Virus record (IMG/VR): IMGVR_UViG_3300027852_000091
Location: 1 to 39,596 of that record
DNA length: 39,596 bases
From: a virus
Strand: one strand, 5' to 3'
Under the pieces are notes generated by a model. The model did not search any database and was not told the DNA's origin. It saw nothing but the letters and a program-made list of their open reading frames with translations. Both the position numbers and the translations under genes were made by a program. Below are positions 1-8,482 of this stretch, one piece after another; within the stretch, counting starts at the first letter, position 1; each line of letters begins with the position of its first letter.

Positions 1-145
1 GCGGTTAGATCAGAGTTGAGATCTGCAACTCCTTTCCTTTCACTAGCCAGGGCCATTGTCTTTTTCCTGTAATCAGCATCCTTTAGCTGTTGAGACTCCA
101 TGGTTTCGAACTCTTCTTTGGTTAGCGACCGACCAAATACGTCAA
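1..145. repeat. Terminal overlap, left copy
   Basis: These bases recur at 39452-39596. Bases 25-145 are identical (121 bp); mismatches fall at 2, 3 and 24. The overlap shows that the contig is circular, or a circularly permuted phage genome of about 39,451 bp. The mismatch at 24 is synonymous in the scaffold gene (Ala GCA versus GCT), which suggests strain variation at the contig edge rather than a functional terminal repeat. An exact overlap of this length fits an assembler k-mer overlap, but that cannot be proven here. Confidence 0.95.
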
Positions 146-308
146 TAGCTCCATCGTCTAGTTCGTCCTCTGTATCCTCATCAGCGTCAAGATCAACTGA
201 TTCATCGATGATAATTTCATCGGAGTCCTCATCAATGATTTGGTTGTCCGTATCTTCCACGGCCTCATCATCTTCTGAGATATAAAAAAACGGGTTTTCG
301 TTATCCAT
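1..308 (-). CDS. Scaffolding protein, N-terminal part (continues at 39596)
   Basis: This is the 5' end of the gene that continues across the circle join at the right end of the window. The ATG is at 308. The first ~60 residues are extremely acidic (runs of D and E, reading MDNENPFFYISEDDEAVEDT onward). Joined to the right-hand part it gives a protein of about 267 residues with a charged, helical, lysine-rich C-terminus. Its place between portal and major capsid and this composition match phage scaffolding proteins (P22 gp8 position), which fill the procapsid and leave before packaging. No sequence motif proves it. The internal methionine at 101 (39552 in the other copy) is not the start, because the frame stays open to 308. 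Confidence 0.75.
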   Translation of the reverse strand, partial: MDNENPFFYISEDDEAVEDTDNQIIDEDSDEIIIDESVDLDADEDTEDELDDGAIDVFGRSLTKEEFETMESQQLKDADYRKKTMALASERKGVADLNSDLT

Positions 309-319
309 TAAATTACCTT

Positions 320-637
320 TTAAACTCGTTTGTATCTGTTTGGATTTTTAATCCGGTCAAGTAGCGATCTTTCAGCCACCTTGCCCTCTTGCATAATCTC
401 TTCAAGCTCATCTTGAATTTTGGTAATGCTCTGCAATGATCTAACCAGCTCTAATGGCTTATCATTATCCCCTAAAATAGGAATAGTTGCCAATTCTGCG
501 ATTATTCGGCCCTTGATCGATGTAGTTGCAAACACATAAGCGTCATTGTTTAAAACTTTCTCTGCCTCTGCTCCAAACATCGCGGTAGCTGATAGAGCTT
601 TATTTTCTTCTTGGTCGCTCATTGGCTTTTGACTCAT
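320..637 (-). CDS. Hypothetical protein between portal and scaffold
   Basis: A 105-residue, mostly helical protein with no signal peptide or membrane segment. I do not recognise its family. Its start overlaps the portal stop by four bases (ATGA, 634-637), so the two are translationally coupled, and the scaffold gene starts 11 bases downstream. Position within the capsid assembly block suggests a role in head morphogenesis, but nothing in the sequence shows what it does. The C-terminus is basic (KNPNRYKRV). Confidence 0.75.
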   Translation of the reverse strand: MSQKPMSDQEENKALSATAMFGAEAEKVLNNDAYVFATTSIKGRIIAELATIPILGDNDKPLELVRSLQSITKIQDELEEIMQEGKVAERSLLDRIKNPNRYKRV

Positions 638-2664
638 TGGCCTTGTCCTTTGCCTGTGATGTCGGTTTGGTATTTAAGCTCAAGCTCCACGTACTTCGCC
701 TCAAGATCTGCGATTGTCTTATTTGCCTTGGCGGTAAGCTCTTCATTAAATCTCCTAGACTCTTCACGTAGTTTGGCTATGTTTAGATCTTGGGTTGCTT
801 GGGCTTTGATCAAGTCTGCCTGCGCTTTCACTTCCTCCGCTTCGGCTAGCGGGTTTTCTTGTGCCATTTGCTGCAATTGCTGATTCTGTATCATTAGCTG
901 CTCGAATGCCGCACGCAATGTTTCTTCCGGTATTTCAGGGTCGTTAAAGTATTCCGAAACGTCTGGCTGATTAGAGGCCCGAACCACTTTTTTGAGTATA
1001 TTGTAGATCTTCTTATCATCGGTAAGTAACGAGCCTTGGGCTTTTAGCTCTTGGCTGATTGCATACAGCCCATTCATTTCGGCCAATACCTGCTCGTCAT
1101 CACCAGCGGCCAATCCAACATTGCTTGCTAGTGGTTGATCGGATAACCATCGTCGAGGATCAATCTCCATCGGCTTACCAAGCACCATAATCTCTAGTGA
1201 AGTTTTTTGGTAGTGCTTAACCGTCCAAAGCATTCCAGAATACAACTCCTTCCAGCCTGTCTCCGCAAATCCTCGCTGAATCATGCCGTTTTTAGACGTG
1301 GATGCTTTTTCTATGCCCTGGAAGCGTGTCGCGGTTTCTTTTCCTAGCTTATCAGTGTCTAGCGCCTGATTAGCTACTAACGATCCTGTGCGCTGCGCTC
1401 TAGCTGCGTCTGCCTGCTGCATAACCATCATCAGCTTATCGCCGACGAATGGTATAGGTAGTGGTGCAACATTTTCCAGCGGGGGGTTTTCGCCTTTTAC
1501 ACGAACATATCCAGCAGACTTATTAACAGATAGATCGTCTTCGTTTACGTTTTTATTGACCGCTAACCGCCCAGTCCCAACCATGTATGCGTTCATCATG
1601 GTATGCCGCCACAATGTAGTGCGGATGGCTTCGGTTTCTAGTGTTATTTCTCCACGACTTAACCCGATCATTTGACCTGGAAGCATTACAGAGCACAGTA
1701 CAGCGTATGGCGCTATTTCGTGCGGTTCATCATCTAAAACAACCTGACCAACTCGCAAAACCTTGATGCGTTCGGCTATACCGTCACCATCTTGATCGTA
1801 TTTTATGTATCTAGTCTGGAGTTTGACTATATCCAATGTCCAATCCAGATTGCCAGATTGGTACTGCTGTGGATTTTGGCCGGTTGATCTCTTCCGATCT
1901 TGTGTGTCATGTTGAAGCGTGGCAACTTCTAAGTCTTTTACTATCTCTTTATCATGCCCAGCGGCCACTAAGCTTGATTTAGTCGTATAGGTATCATGCC
2001 CGACCATTTGAGCATCATCTGTGCTTGTTGCGCCAGACGTTATTACGAAGTTTTCAGGGTCAATATACCGCTCAAAGTACGTGCCTATGGTTTTCTCTAT
2101 AGTAACCTTAACGTCTTTGAATTCATCCTTCGGCTTTCTCTCGACATCCTCAATTGAAACGGTTGCGCCTTCATCCTCTTGGATGCTCATTTCAATAGCT
2201 AATAGCTGATATTCGTCATCTGTTAAGCCTTCATACTCTACAACCCTGACCTTATCCTCTTCTTCAAAACCAAAGTTAACCGCGCTGTATTTGTAGATTT
2301 CAGCGCCTAGCATCCAATCATGCAAGGTTTTGTATGATCCTGGCTGTTTTCTGATTAACCAATCTATGTATTTGGTTTTCTGATCTGCTTCGGTCGCTTC
2401 GCTATCGGTTCCTTTTGTAGTCTGGAACCCCAAAACCTCATCGTGACCTAGGAATGTCTCAACATGGCTTGCCATATCGGACTGAATCAGATCATAAACG
2501 TCTGTAGACTGAACTTTAGATTCATCCTCGACTTCATTCCACGGCGCAGAAATATAGCGGTCGAATATCTCTCTGTGCCTTTCATTCAAGCCATCAGAGG
2601 CATGGATAGATTTAGATTCAGCTTGATCTAGATGGCTTATTAAATCTTGGTCGATCTTAGTCAT
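634..2664 (-). CDS. Portal protein, P22 gp1-like
   Basis: A 676-residue protein placed directly after terminase, with the length and layout of P22-type portals (P22 gp1 is 725 residues). The portal is the dodecameric ring at one head vertex through which DNA is pumped in and ejected. The N-terminal third holds the aromatic-rich segment around residues 95-125 (WLIRKQPGSYKTLHDWMLGA) typical of this family; the C-terminal ~90 residues are a long Gln/Ala/Glu/Lys-rich helix like the barrel helices of P22 portal. Twelve bases separate it from the TerL stop, and its own stop overlaps the next start. Confidence 0.88.
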   Translation of the reverse strand: MTKIDQDLISHLDQAESKSIHASDGLNERHREIFDRYISAPWNEVEDESKVQSTDVYDLIQSDMASHVETFLGHDEVLGFQTTKGTDSEATEADQKTKYIDWLIRKQPGSYKTLHDWMLGAEIYKYSAVNFGFEEEDKVRVVEYEGLTDDEYQLLAIEMSIQEDEGATVSIEDVERKPKDEFKDVKVTIEKTIGTYFERYIDPENFVITSGATSTDDAQMVGHDTYTTKSSLVAAGHDKEIVKDLEVATLQHDTQDRKRSTGQNPQQYQSGNLDWTLDIVKLQTRYIKYDQDGDGIAERIKVLRVGQVVLDDEPHEIAPYAVLCSVMLPGQMIGLSRGEITLETEAIRTTLWRHTMMNAYMVGTGRLAVNKNVNEDDLSVNKSAGYVRVKGENPPLENVAPLPIPFVGDKLMMVMQQADAARAQRTGSLVANQALDTDKLGKETATRFQGIEKASTSKNGMIQRGFAETGWKELYSGMLWTVKHYQKTSLEIMVLGKPMEIDPRRWLSDQPLASNVGLAAGDDEQVLAEMNGLYAISQELKAQGSLLTDDKKIYNILKKVVRASNQPDVSEYFNDPEIPEETLRAAFEQLMIQNQQLQQMAQENPLAEAEEVKAQADLIKAQATQDLNIAKLREESRRFNEELTAKANKTIADLEAKYVELELKYQTDITGKGQGQ

Positions 2665-2676
2665 ATATTCGCCGGT

Positions 2677-4134
2677 CTACACTATATGCCGTTTAACGTG
2701 CGGGATTTCGGCCCAATCGTCTTCGATCTTCGGACCCCATATGCACATCATTATAGCATCTGACATGTTTGGAGACACTATGCCTAGTTTTAACATGTCT
2801 ATTTTGCTCATAATCTGTTTTAACGATGTGTTGTTTTGCTTTAGCGGGATACGACACACCTCTGATCTGAGGCGCTCAATTTCATCTATTCCTTCAGAGT
2901 CCAGGCTGATCATATCCGCAGGATCTACATACTCACCCCTAACCACGCATCGATACGTGTTGTAGAACAGCTCAGATAATCGAATGTAATACTGGGCGCG
3001 GTTGTTTTTGAATGTATCAGCGTAGGTAGCGGGCTTTGATTGCTCTTTATCACCTTCGACCGGTATGTAGGTATCTCCAGCCCTGTCCTGGCCTGATCCT
3101 GACAATGATCCTTTGAATAGATGGAACTTGCAGCGGGTGCCTTTAAACGAATCAGATGCTTGACGCTTAGCCCCTGAGCCTATCCCGTCGCCGTCCCATA
3201 CAAACCAGTCTGCATCATTACCTAGCGCTAAGTTAGTCGCCCAGTCCATTCCAACGTCTATCTCGCCATCGTCCTTACACAATACCCGCTCTATAATTGA
3301 TCCGTGACGCTGTGCGTAGCCGTGGGCATCGTTGCCGCCGTCCATTGGATCAAACCCTACTACCCTTGCACCGTGAGGTTTAAATGCGGCCTTGAGCCTG
3401 TCGAGCTTGTGTGCGTCTATTGCTGCGTCGAACCATTCTGTAGCTATGATTGAGTTTTCTACATGGTCGTTGTACTCAGCCAGCCATGTGTGCCCATAAA
3501 ACGCGCGGGATTTTGTCTTCTTATGACTCAACCTTATTGAGTTTAGGTTTAATGGAAAAAATGGGTTGTCGGTGTAATTACACTTGATGATCGTATGCAT
3601 GTCATCGTTGTACGTTCCGCTTTTCTGTAATTCATGCTCGAATGGCTTTAGAAACTCAAGTGATATAGGGTCGGCACTTGATCCAGGGTTAAACGTAAAC
3701 CAGATTTCTGAGCCTTCCTTTCTTAGCGTTGGGATTAATACGTCAATGGATCGCTTGCTTAGTGCTGCGGCTTCCTCAATCCAGAATACGTCAAAGCCGT
3801 GCATGGACTTAACTGATTCAGAGTTCCTTGCAACGCCCTTGTATTTAACCTCGCCGCCATTCTTGTGATAGATTGCGTTGGCCTGGATGGTAAATCCGTC
3901 AAGCCCTAGCCTTTCAATCTCTGAGCACAAGAGCGCGTGAACCGAGTCATCGATAGAGTTCATCATTTCACGCATACAGGCTACTTTGATACCCTCGCTC
4001 ATAATCCGCATAAGCAGTAGGTCGGCAACGGTCATTGATTTGCCGCTACCCCTGCCGCCGTAGATTACCTTAAACTTTTTAGGCTCAAGTAACGGCTCCA
4101 GCTTTTCAGGTATCTGAATCTTTAGCTGTGGCAC
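2677..4134 (-). CDS. Terminase large subunit (TerL)
   Basis: The packaging motor ATPase and nuclease, 485 residues (P22 TerL is 499). Visible motifs: Walker A GGRGSGKS at residues 26-33, Walker B FDVFWIEEA at about 114-122 with the catalytic glutamates, and a C-terminal RNase H-like nuclease part starting with GFDPMDGGND near residue 260 and a further Asp cluster (DWFVWDGDG). The start is GTG at 4134 with a good GAGG site just upstream, which lies inside the end of terS, so the genes overlap by 29 bp. The upstream small gene and downstream portal give the classic terS-terL-portal order. Confidence 0.93.
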   Translation of the reverse strand: MPQLKIQIPEKLEPLLEPKKFKVIYGGRGSGKSMTVADLLLMRIMSEGIKVACMREMMNSIDDSVHALLCSEIERLGLDGFTIQANAIYHKNGGEVKYKGVARNSESVKSMHGFDVFWIEEAAALSKRSIDVLIPTLRKEGSEIWFTFNPGSSADPISLEFLKPFEHELQKSGTYNDDMHTIIKCNYTDNPFFPLNLNSIRLSHKKTKSRAFYGHTWLAEYNDHVENSIIATEWFDAAIDAHKLDRLKAAFKPHGARVVGFDPMDGGNDAHGYAQRHGSIIERVLCKDDGEIDVGMDWATNLALGNDADWFVWDGDGIGSGAKRQASDSFKGTRCKFHLFKGSLSGSGQDRAGDTYIPVEGDKEQSKPATYADTFKNNRAQYYIRLSELFYNTYRCVVRGEYVDPADMISLDSEGIDEIERLRSEVCRIPLKQNNTSLKQIMSKIDMLKLGIVSPNMSDAIMMCIWGPKIEDDWAEIPHVKRHIV

Positions 4135-4429
4135 GCACCACCTCTATCAGCATCTTGCTCTGTACTTTTATTCCATCTTCATCGTCGCTAGTAAGCTCAA
4201 TCTGTTTTGTGTCTGGCAGATATTTTTTTATCAAGGCTAGCTTTGTATCAATTACGAGTTTGTTTTTCTGTAGCTCTAGTGAGTTTAGTTCGTCACCAGA
4301 TAAACCTTGCACTTCTTCAAGTAAATCAACTACGTGCTGAACATGACCTTGAGCCGATAGCTGCTCTCTAAGCGCTTCCTGCCTAATAGCCTTGTTCTGG
4401 TTTGCCCTTGACTTACCTTGTTCCGCCAT
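4106..4429 (-). CDS. Probable terminase small subunit (TerS)
   Basis: A 107-residue protein immediately upstream of TerL and overlapping it. The N-terminus is basic (MAEQGKSRANQNKAIRQEAL), followed by a helical middle (residues 20-75) and an acidic tail. Size, position and the helix-rich design fit a TerS, the protein that recognises phage DNA and presents it to TerL. No helix-turn-helix can be called with certainty from the sequence alone, so the assignment rests mainly on context and on resemblance to small terminase proteins of other P22-like phages. Confidence 0.7.
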   Translation of the reverse strand: MAEQGKSRANQNKAIRQEALREQLSAQGHVQHVVDLLEEVQGLSGDELNSLELQKNKLVIDTKLALIKKYLPDTKQIELTSDDEDGIKVQSKMLIEVVRATAKDSDT

Positions 4430-4436
4430 ACGCTTA

Positions 4437-4691
4437 CTATCCTGCTAACATTGGTTCAACTAAAGCTATTTTCTTCTTGGCAGCTTCCAGCTTGTCGCCT
4501 TCTAGCAACCCTTCGGCTACGTCGTGCTTTAGCTTGGCGATGACTGGTGTCATTTCGCGACGGTATAGCTCTTGTTGTAGATCTTTGATCTCGGCCCTGA
4601 TTTCCTGCTCTTTGGGCTTTACCGTGATCAGATAATCTTTAAGCTCTTTATGAAGATCATCCCTGCGCGCTTTCATCTCTTTAATGTTCAT
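4437..4691 (-). CDS. Small coiled-coil hypothetical protein
   Basis: An 84-residue, strongly charged helical protein (heptad-like Lys/Glu/Leu pattern over residues 3-75). It ends seven bases before the TerS start and begins nine bases after the preceding structural gene, so it belongs to the late operon. I do not recognise a family. A role as a minor head or packaging accessory is possible from its place beside terS, but that is inference. Confidence 0.7.
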   Translation of the reverse strand: MNIKEMKARRDDLHKELKDYLITVKPKEQEIRAEIKDLQQELYRREMTPVIAKLKHDVAEGLLEGDKLEAAKKKIALVEPMLAG

Positions 4692-4700
4692 GTCTGCACC

Positions 4701-5117
4701 TTATGTTATGGTGAATGTTGAGGTAGTGAAATCCAGGGTTAGGGTTTGACCGTCTAGCAGAGTTAAATCGCTCCCATAATCATACCATCCTGTCAATGGG
4801 TCGGCTGGTGATGTTGGTGTATTATTAAAGATTCCTACATTCCTGAATGTGGCCGCATCGCCGCCCGAAGCTGACAGAGCTAAATCAGCATACAGTTGTG
4901 TGAACGTCCCAGATGTCTGGCTGCTGGTCACTGTGGTTAGATTTCTTGAGCTTAGGTTTGTATAAGCTATTTCAGTCAAGTCCGCTAATACTGAGTTTGT
5001 AGCTACTGGGGTATTAGATGATGTCGTTAGGAATACCGTGAATTGATCGGTTGAAGATGTATATACGCCATCCGCAAAATCTTCTACGGTTTGATTGAAT
5101 TTGTTAAATGTTGCCAT
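4701..5117 (-). CDS. Putative virion structural protein
   Basis: A 138-residue Thr/Ser-rich, beta-type protein (SVLADLTEIAYTNLSSRNLT, with repeated short strands and DFTTSTFTIT at the end). Proteins with this layout occur widely in phage genomes as small structural or decoration proteins. There is no signal peptide or membrane segment. It directly follows the large LamG-like protein gene with an eight-base gap, so the two may act in the same surface or tail structure. Confidence 0.65.
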   Translation of the reverse strand: MATFNKFNQTVEDFADGVYTSSTDQFTVFLTTSSNTPVATNSVLADLTEIAYTNLSSRNLTTVTSSQTSGTFTQLYADLALSASGGDAATFRNVGIFNNTPTSPADPLTGWYDYGSDLTLLDGQTLTLDFTTSTFTIT

Positions 5118-5125
5118 ATCTCACC

Positions 5126-6706
5126 TTATTGTATTGTCCAGGTTGTGGTTGAGTCGGTTTGGGCTGTCCATGATGTTGTTGAGTCTGGTTGAATTGTCCA
5201 TGTACCACCGCTGAAAACTAGCGATACACTATCCCCGGTGTAGTTGTATGCTCCGCTGTCCAAACTAACTACAGAGGTCACATTAAAATCTATGGCTGTA
5301 CCTGTGACCGCATACGAACCGCTGTCCAGTTGAAGGCTATTGCCATATGTTAGACTAGCTGCTGTCCCTGTGTAATTGTACGTCCCACTATCTGCGGCCA
5401 TTATAGCATTATATTCTAAAGTGGTATCTGTACCGGTATAAGCATAGGTTCCACTACCCATCACAAGGCTGCCACTACCCACCAGATCGACTATCGTGCC
5501 CGTGTAGATATACGCTCCTGAATCTGCGGTAAGCGCAACGCCTTTGATTAAATCTACTGCTGTACCGCTGTATACATATGATCCGCTATCGGCTGTTAGG
5601 GTGGAGTCTTTGATTAAATCCGCGTCTGTGCCTGTTGCTGTATACGTTCCGCTGTCACATGCTAGGGTATAAGTGCTCCCGCCTGAATCAGCCCACGCGC
5701 TTGCTGTAGTCCATGCTGCCGTTGTGCCTTGATTATCGTTCTCTGTCGATAGCCAATTTGCCGATAGAGCAGACTTTCTTATCCTCGCTTCGCAAGCTCT
5801 GCCATTATACCGTCCGAACGTGGTCCCGTCATAATACGTCCCGATCTTAAAGTCATAAACACCAACTAATTCGGTAAGGTCTCCGACATCTGTATCAAGC
5901 AACAGCGTATCTAAATAATATCTAACGTCAGTTCCATCAGCTACCACTGCAGAGCTTTCGTTTGCTCCTGCGGTTCTTGTTGTGCCTGAAGCATCGTAAC
6001 TGACGCTTGTACCGCTTGAATCATGCGCCCACGACTTCGAGCTAGAGTTTATTTGAACCCTGTCTGTGTCACCCGAACTTTGCCAACTACCAAGTAACCC
6101 ATTAACATTTGATACTGTGTCTGCATTAGCCCAAATCTGAACTGTAAATGCACTTGTATCAACTAGCCCGCTACTCGACGCTAATGTGATTACATGTGAT
6201 CCAGTTAAATCTACCCATGTTGATCCGAACGGGTGCCCAGTAGATACACTTGATATGCTTGTGCCTACCGTTAATTGGCCGTCGTGACTGTTACCAGTTG
6301 AGTCAACAAACTCACCTGCCGTTCCATCGCCAGATTCGTTTAAATGTAAAACGGCCTCATAATCTGACCATACCGCATTACGGCCATAGGTATTTGTTAC
6401 GGCTGGCTGCGTAGTTGCTACCGCATCTGCCTCGATATAGATTGTATTGCCTGTGGCGGCTGTTGGCACTTTAACCCAAACAACAATATCTGGAGTCCCG
6501 CCTGTTACAAAAGTAACTACATCAAGAGGTAGCTGAGTGGTTTTAGCATCGGAGGTATAAGCACGTAAATCCCCACCGCCATTAAGCAGTGAATTAGCGC
6601 CGCCGTCTTTCGCTCCCGTCGGAAAATCAGACTCTTTTAATACAACCGGAAAGTCTGTATGACTCCCCGTAATAGTGGGGAGCGTTAAGGTTGCCCCATA
6701 AGCCAT
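5126..6706 (-). CDS. LamG/concanavalin-like surface protein with 22-residue tandem repeats
   Basis: A 526-residue beta-rich protein. Residues 1-115 are a jelly-roll-like region, residues ~115-330 resemble the LamG/DUF2341 type of carbohydrate-binding domain, ending in ARIRKSALSANWLSTENDNQ, a hallmark of that group. Residues 347-500 are seven tandem repeats of exactly 22 residues with the core DSGxYxYTGT, followed by three short W-T-x-Q-x-D-S-T-T units. Such proteins are usually virion surface or receptor-binding components. It lies far from the tailspike, between the lysis block and the packaging genes, so it may be a second adhesin or a head fibre; that is inference. Confidence 0.7.
   Translation of the reverse strand: MAYGATLTLPTITGSHTDFPVVLKESDFPTGAKDGGANSLLNGGGDLRAYTSDAKTTQLPLDVVTFVTGGTPDIVVWVKVPTAATGNTIYIEADAVATTQPAVTNTYGRNAVWSDYEAVLHLNESGDGTAGEFVDSTGNSHDGQLTVGTSISSVSTGHPFGSTWVDLTGSHVITLASSSGLVDTSAFTVQIWANADTVSNVNGLLGSWQSSGDTDRVQINSSSKSWAHDSSGTSVSYDASGTTRTAGANESSAVVADGTDVRYYLDTLLLDTDVGDLTELVGVYDFKIGTYYDGTTFGRYNGRACEARIRKSALSANWLSTENDNQGTTAAWTTASAWADSGGSTYTLACDSGTYTATGTDADLIKDSTLTADSGSYVYSGTAVDLIKGVALTADSGAYIYTGTIVDLVGSGSLVMGSGTYAYTGTDTTLEYNAIMAADSGTYNYTGTAASLTYGNSLQLDSGSYAVTGTAIDFNVTSVVSLDSGAYNYTGDSVSLVFSGGTWTIQPDSTTSWTAQTDSTTTWTIQ
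5207..5668 (-). repeat. Seven in-frame 66-bp repeats coding 22-residue units
   Basis: Each unit codes 22 residues around DSGxYxYTGTxxxL, for example TLTADSGSYVYSGTAVDLIKGV (the second) and IMAADSGTYNYTGTAASLTYGN shape (the fifth). The DNA is clearly more divergent than the protein pattern, so this is an old, selected repeat rather than a recent slippage array. The regular period suggests a beta-solenoid or a string of small beta-hairpins. Confidence 0.85.
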
Positions 6707-6709
6707 TAC

Positions 6710-6928
6710 TTATATGGTCGTGGCGGCGGTTAACTTAGCTATAAGATCAGCCCGCATCGCCAATATAGTAGGCTTATCATCAGCGTGTGATGTGCTGTGC
6801 AACGCTACCGCCTCGGCCATCCACGCAATAGTCTGACTCTCAATAGATAGCAGTTTTCGATCTAATTCAGCTTTTACAGAACTATTGCTCTGCATTGTTT
6901 CAAAATCGGTGTTGTTTAAAATTGCCAT
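6710..6928 (-). CDS. Small helical hypothetical protein
   Basis: A 72-residue helical protein without cysteine or membrane segments. It ends three bases before the start codon of the LamG-like gene, which suggests translational coupling and a related role, perhaps as a chaperone or a companion structural protein. I do not recognise its family. Confidence 0.65.
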   Translation of the reverse strand: MAILNNTDFETMQSNSSVKAELDRKLLSIESQTIAWMAEAVALHSTSHADDKPTILAMRADLIAKLTAATTI

Positions 6929-6975
6929 GTTATGCCCCGCCCTCTGTATATGTCCAAGTGTTAATAAACTCTATT

Positions 6976-7422
6976 TTATCCACGCTTCCCATCGTTAAGG
7001 TCTTTTGAATATTTAATAAGCTTTTTTGCTGTGTATCGCTTTAGCTTGAATGGCGCTCTCAGATTTAAAAGTAATGCCTCACTTAAAAACAACCAGCAAA
7101 CTTCAAAGCAGTACACTTTAGCGTCATCTTGTAACGCCAGAATCCATAACTTTAGTGCTGTAGCGTCGTACTCCATGCCGTTGTACTTTTCTAATAGATC
7201 AATGGCTTCCGCCTCATTAATGTTTAGCTTTATCTGTCGCTTTGCCCGTTTCGCATGGATTAAGTGATCGTCCCACCCAACCGTTCTACGGCTACCGCTG
7301 GCCTCGAATATCCTCTCGCCTACCTGTATTGCTGAATGGGTATAGATACTACGTGTGGCTAGTGCTATTGCTACTGACTGCCATGATCGAATATCAACCA
7401 CGTACAGATTAAGATAAACCAC
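6976..7422 (-). CDS. Permuted NlpC/P60-like (papain fold) protein
   Basis: A 148-residue protein with an N-terminal histidine motif (THSAIQVGERIFEASG, residues ~28-43), a central YNGMEYDATALKLW segment and a downstream cysteine motif (YCFEVCWLF, residues ~104-112). A His-first, Cys-later order is the circularly permuted papain-like arrangement seen in YiiX/DUF830 proteins; many of these cleave amide bonds in peptidoglycan or lipids. The start is GTG at 7422 with AAGGAAAGG upstream, overlapping the end of the previous gene by 14 bases. In the lysis block it may assist cell-wall opening. The precise substrate cannot be told from the sequence. Confidence 0.6.
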   Translation of the reverse strand: MVYLNLYVVDIRSWQSVAIALATRSIYTHSAIQVGERIFEASGSRRTVGWDDHLIHAKRAKRQIKLNINEAEAIDLLEKYNGMEYDATALKLWILALQDDAKVYCFEVCWLFLSEALLLNLRAPFKLKRYTAKKLIKYSKDLNDGKRG

Positions 7423-7729
7423 TACCTTTCCTTATTCTCCTAAATAGCAAAAAGCCACCTCCTACACCGAATAGGTACAGGCTAGATGGCTCGTCGATCT
7501 CATGGTATCGATCATCATAAATTGGGGGAGGGTATGGCTTGATGCTTTTATATCTTGCTAGATCATCTGTAGGTGATAGGTCAATTGAGGATGAGCAGCT
7601 AGGAAGCGAAGATACTCCAATGATATTACAGCCGCCGTCCTCTCTGCTGGTAATCAATAAAATAACGAAGGTGAATAACATGCCGATAACAGCCAGCGCG
7701 CCTACGTCCTTTGGCTTTAGCTCTATCAT
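7409..7729 (-). CDS. Membrane protein with PEP-CTERM-like C-terminus
   Basis: A 106-residue protein with an N-terminal membrane segment (residues ~9-27) and a C-terminal tripartite tail: EPSS at residues 80-83, a Gly-rich hydrophobic stretch (LYLFGVGGGFLLF) and then the basic cluster RRIRK. That is the layout of PEP-CTERM sorting signals, which are cut by exosortase in many environmental Gram-negative bacteria, although the first proline is replaced (DEP instead of PEP). The middle is periplasmic by this topology. It lies between the TM/coiled-coil protein and the NlpC/P60-like protein, so a simple two-TM lysis accessory is the main alternative. Confidence 0.6.
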   Translation of the reverse strand: MIELKPKDVGALAVIGMLFTFVILLITSREDGGCNIIGVSSLPSCSSSIDLSPTDDLARYKSIKPYPPPIYDDRYHEIDEPSSLYLFGVGGGFLLFRRIRKGSGLS

Positions 7730-8043
7730 TTTGAGTGCATCCGCTGCATGAATATTTTAAGGTTTTCGAGGTCGTGTGCCATTCTAGCGTTTGATAGCTC
7801 CATAGCCTTGGACGCGGCCTGCTGCCTTACTAAAAGGGTAGCTACGTTTTTGTCAATAGTAACCACGTTTCTAACCAAATCATCTTGAGTAGTTTTTAGC
7901 TCGTCGATTGACGCTGAGTTGGCCTCACTCCTTGAAGTAAGGCCGAACCACATACCGGACATAATAAAAACAGAAACAACCAGCGACCCTAGCATCTCTA
8001 CAGTAAATAGTTTGCCAATGGCAGTAGAATCATTATCTGGCAT
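7726..8043 (-). CDS. TM plus coiled-coil protein of the lysis block
   Basis: One membrane segment (about residues 17-38 counted from the ATG at 8043) is followed by a long charged helical region that reads as a coiled coil (DELKTTQDDLVRNVVTIDKN). I prefer the ATG at 8043 because AAGGAA lies five bases upstream; an in-frame ATG at 8073 has no ribosome binding site. The design resembles an inner-membrane spanin or a lysis regulator, and it lies between the holin and the PEP-CTERM-like gene. The stop overlaps the next start by four bases. Confidence 0.65.
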   Translation of the reverse strand: MPDNDSTAIGKLFTVEMLGSLVVSVFIMSGMWFGLTSRSEANSASIDELKTTQDDLVRNVVTIDKNVATLLVRQQAASKAMELSNARMAHDLENLKIFMQRMHSK

Positions 8044-8106
8044 TGCATTTCCTTGCAGTAGTTTTTTGATCATTATATCAATTCTAAATGATTGATTAAA
8101 CTACCG

Positions 8107-8481
8107 CTATTTGCCTTTATTGCGCTTGATAGCATTCACACCACCCTCGAACGCACCGCCGCCAAAATAGAATAGAATAATGGTCAGCATGATCTCACCT
8201 AGATAAAACTCGTTCAATATGCCTGAAACGTCGCTAGGATTACCCTCACCTACAAGCGTCATACCTAAAACTAGGAAGAAACTAAACAAGAAAGTGACAG
8301 AAAACATAACGGCTAGGTATCTCTGCGCCACCTTAAACGGTGCGTAAGCTGTTAACAGGTCTGTTTTAGCCTTGCTCTTTGCCGCTATCTCTTCTTCGTC
8401 TGATGTGTGAATGTCATCGATAAGGCTAAAGCCCTGTTTGATAACGTCACCACTGCCTAGAATCGTGCTCAATATGCTCAT
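8107..8481 (-). CDS. Holin, 3TM (GTA-type) family
   Basis: A 124-residue membrane protein with hydrophobic segments near residues 56-80 and 92-112 and a weaker N-terminal one, a charged cytoplasmic region (DEEEIAAKSKAKTDLLTAYAPFKVAQRY) and a basic C-terminus (KRNKGK). This is the pattern of the 3TM holin family found in gene transfer agents and many phages. It permeabilises the inner membrane at lysis and lets the endolysin out. It follows the endolysin gene with one base between stop and start. Confidence 0.72.
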   Translation of the reverse strand: MSILSTILGSGDVIKQGFSLIDDIHTSDEEEIAAKSKAKTDLLTAYAPFKVAQRYLAVMFSVTFLFSFFLVLGMTLVGEGNPSDVSGILNEFYLGEIMLTIILFYFGGGAFEGGVNAIKRNKGK

Positions 8482-8482
8482 A

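Noticed and set aside
100-285. Ser-rich open frame on the plus strand
   Set aside because: It is the complement of the acidic scaffold N-terminus; the Ser runs come from reversed Asp/Glu codons.
5207-5668. CRISPR or phase-variable repeat
   Set aside because: The units are coding, in frame, diverged in DNA and contiguous without spacers.
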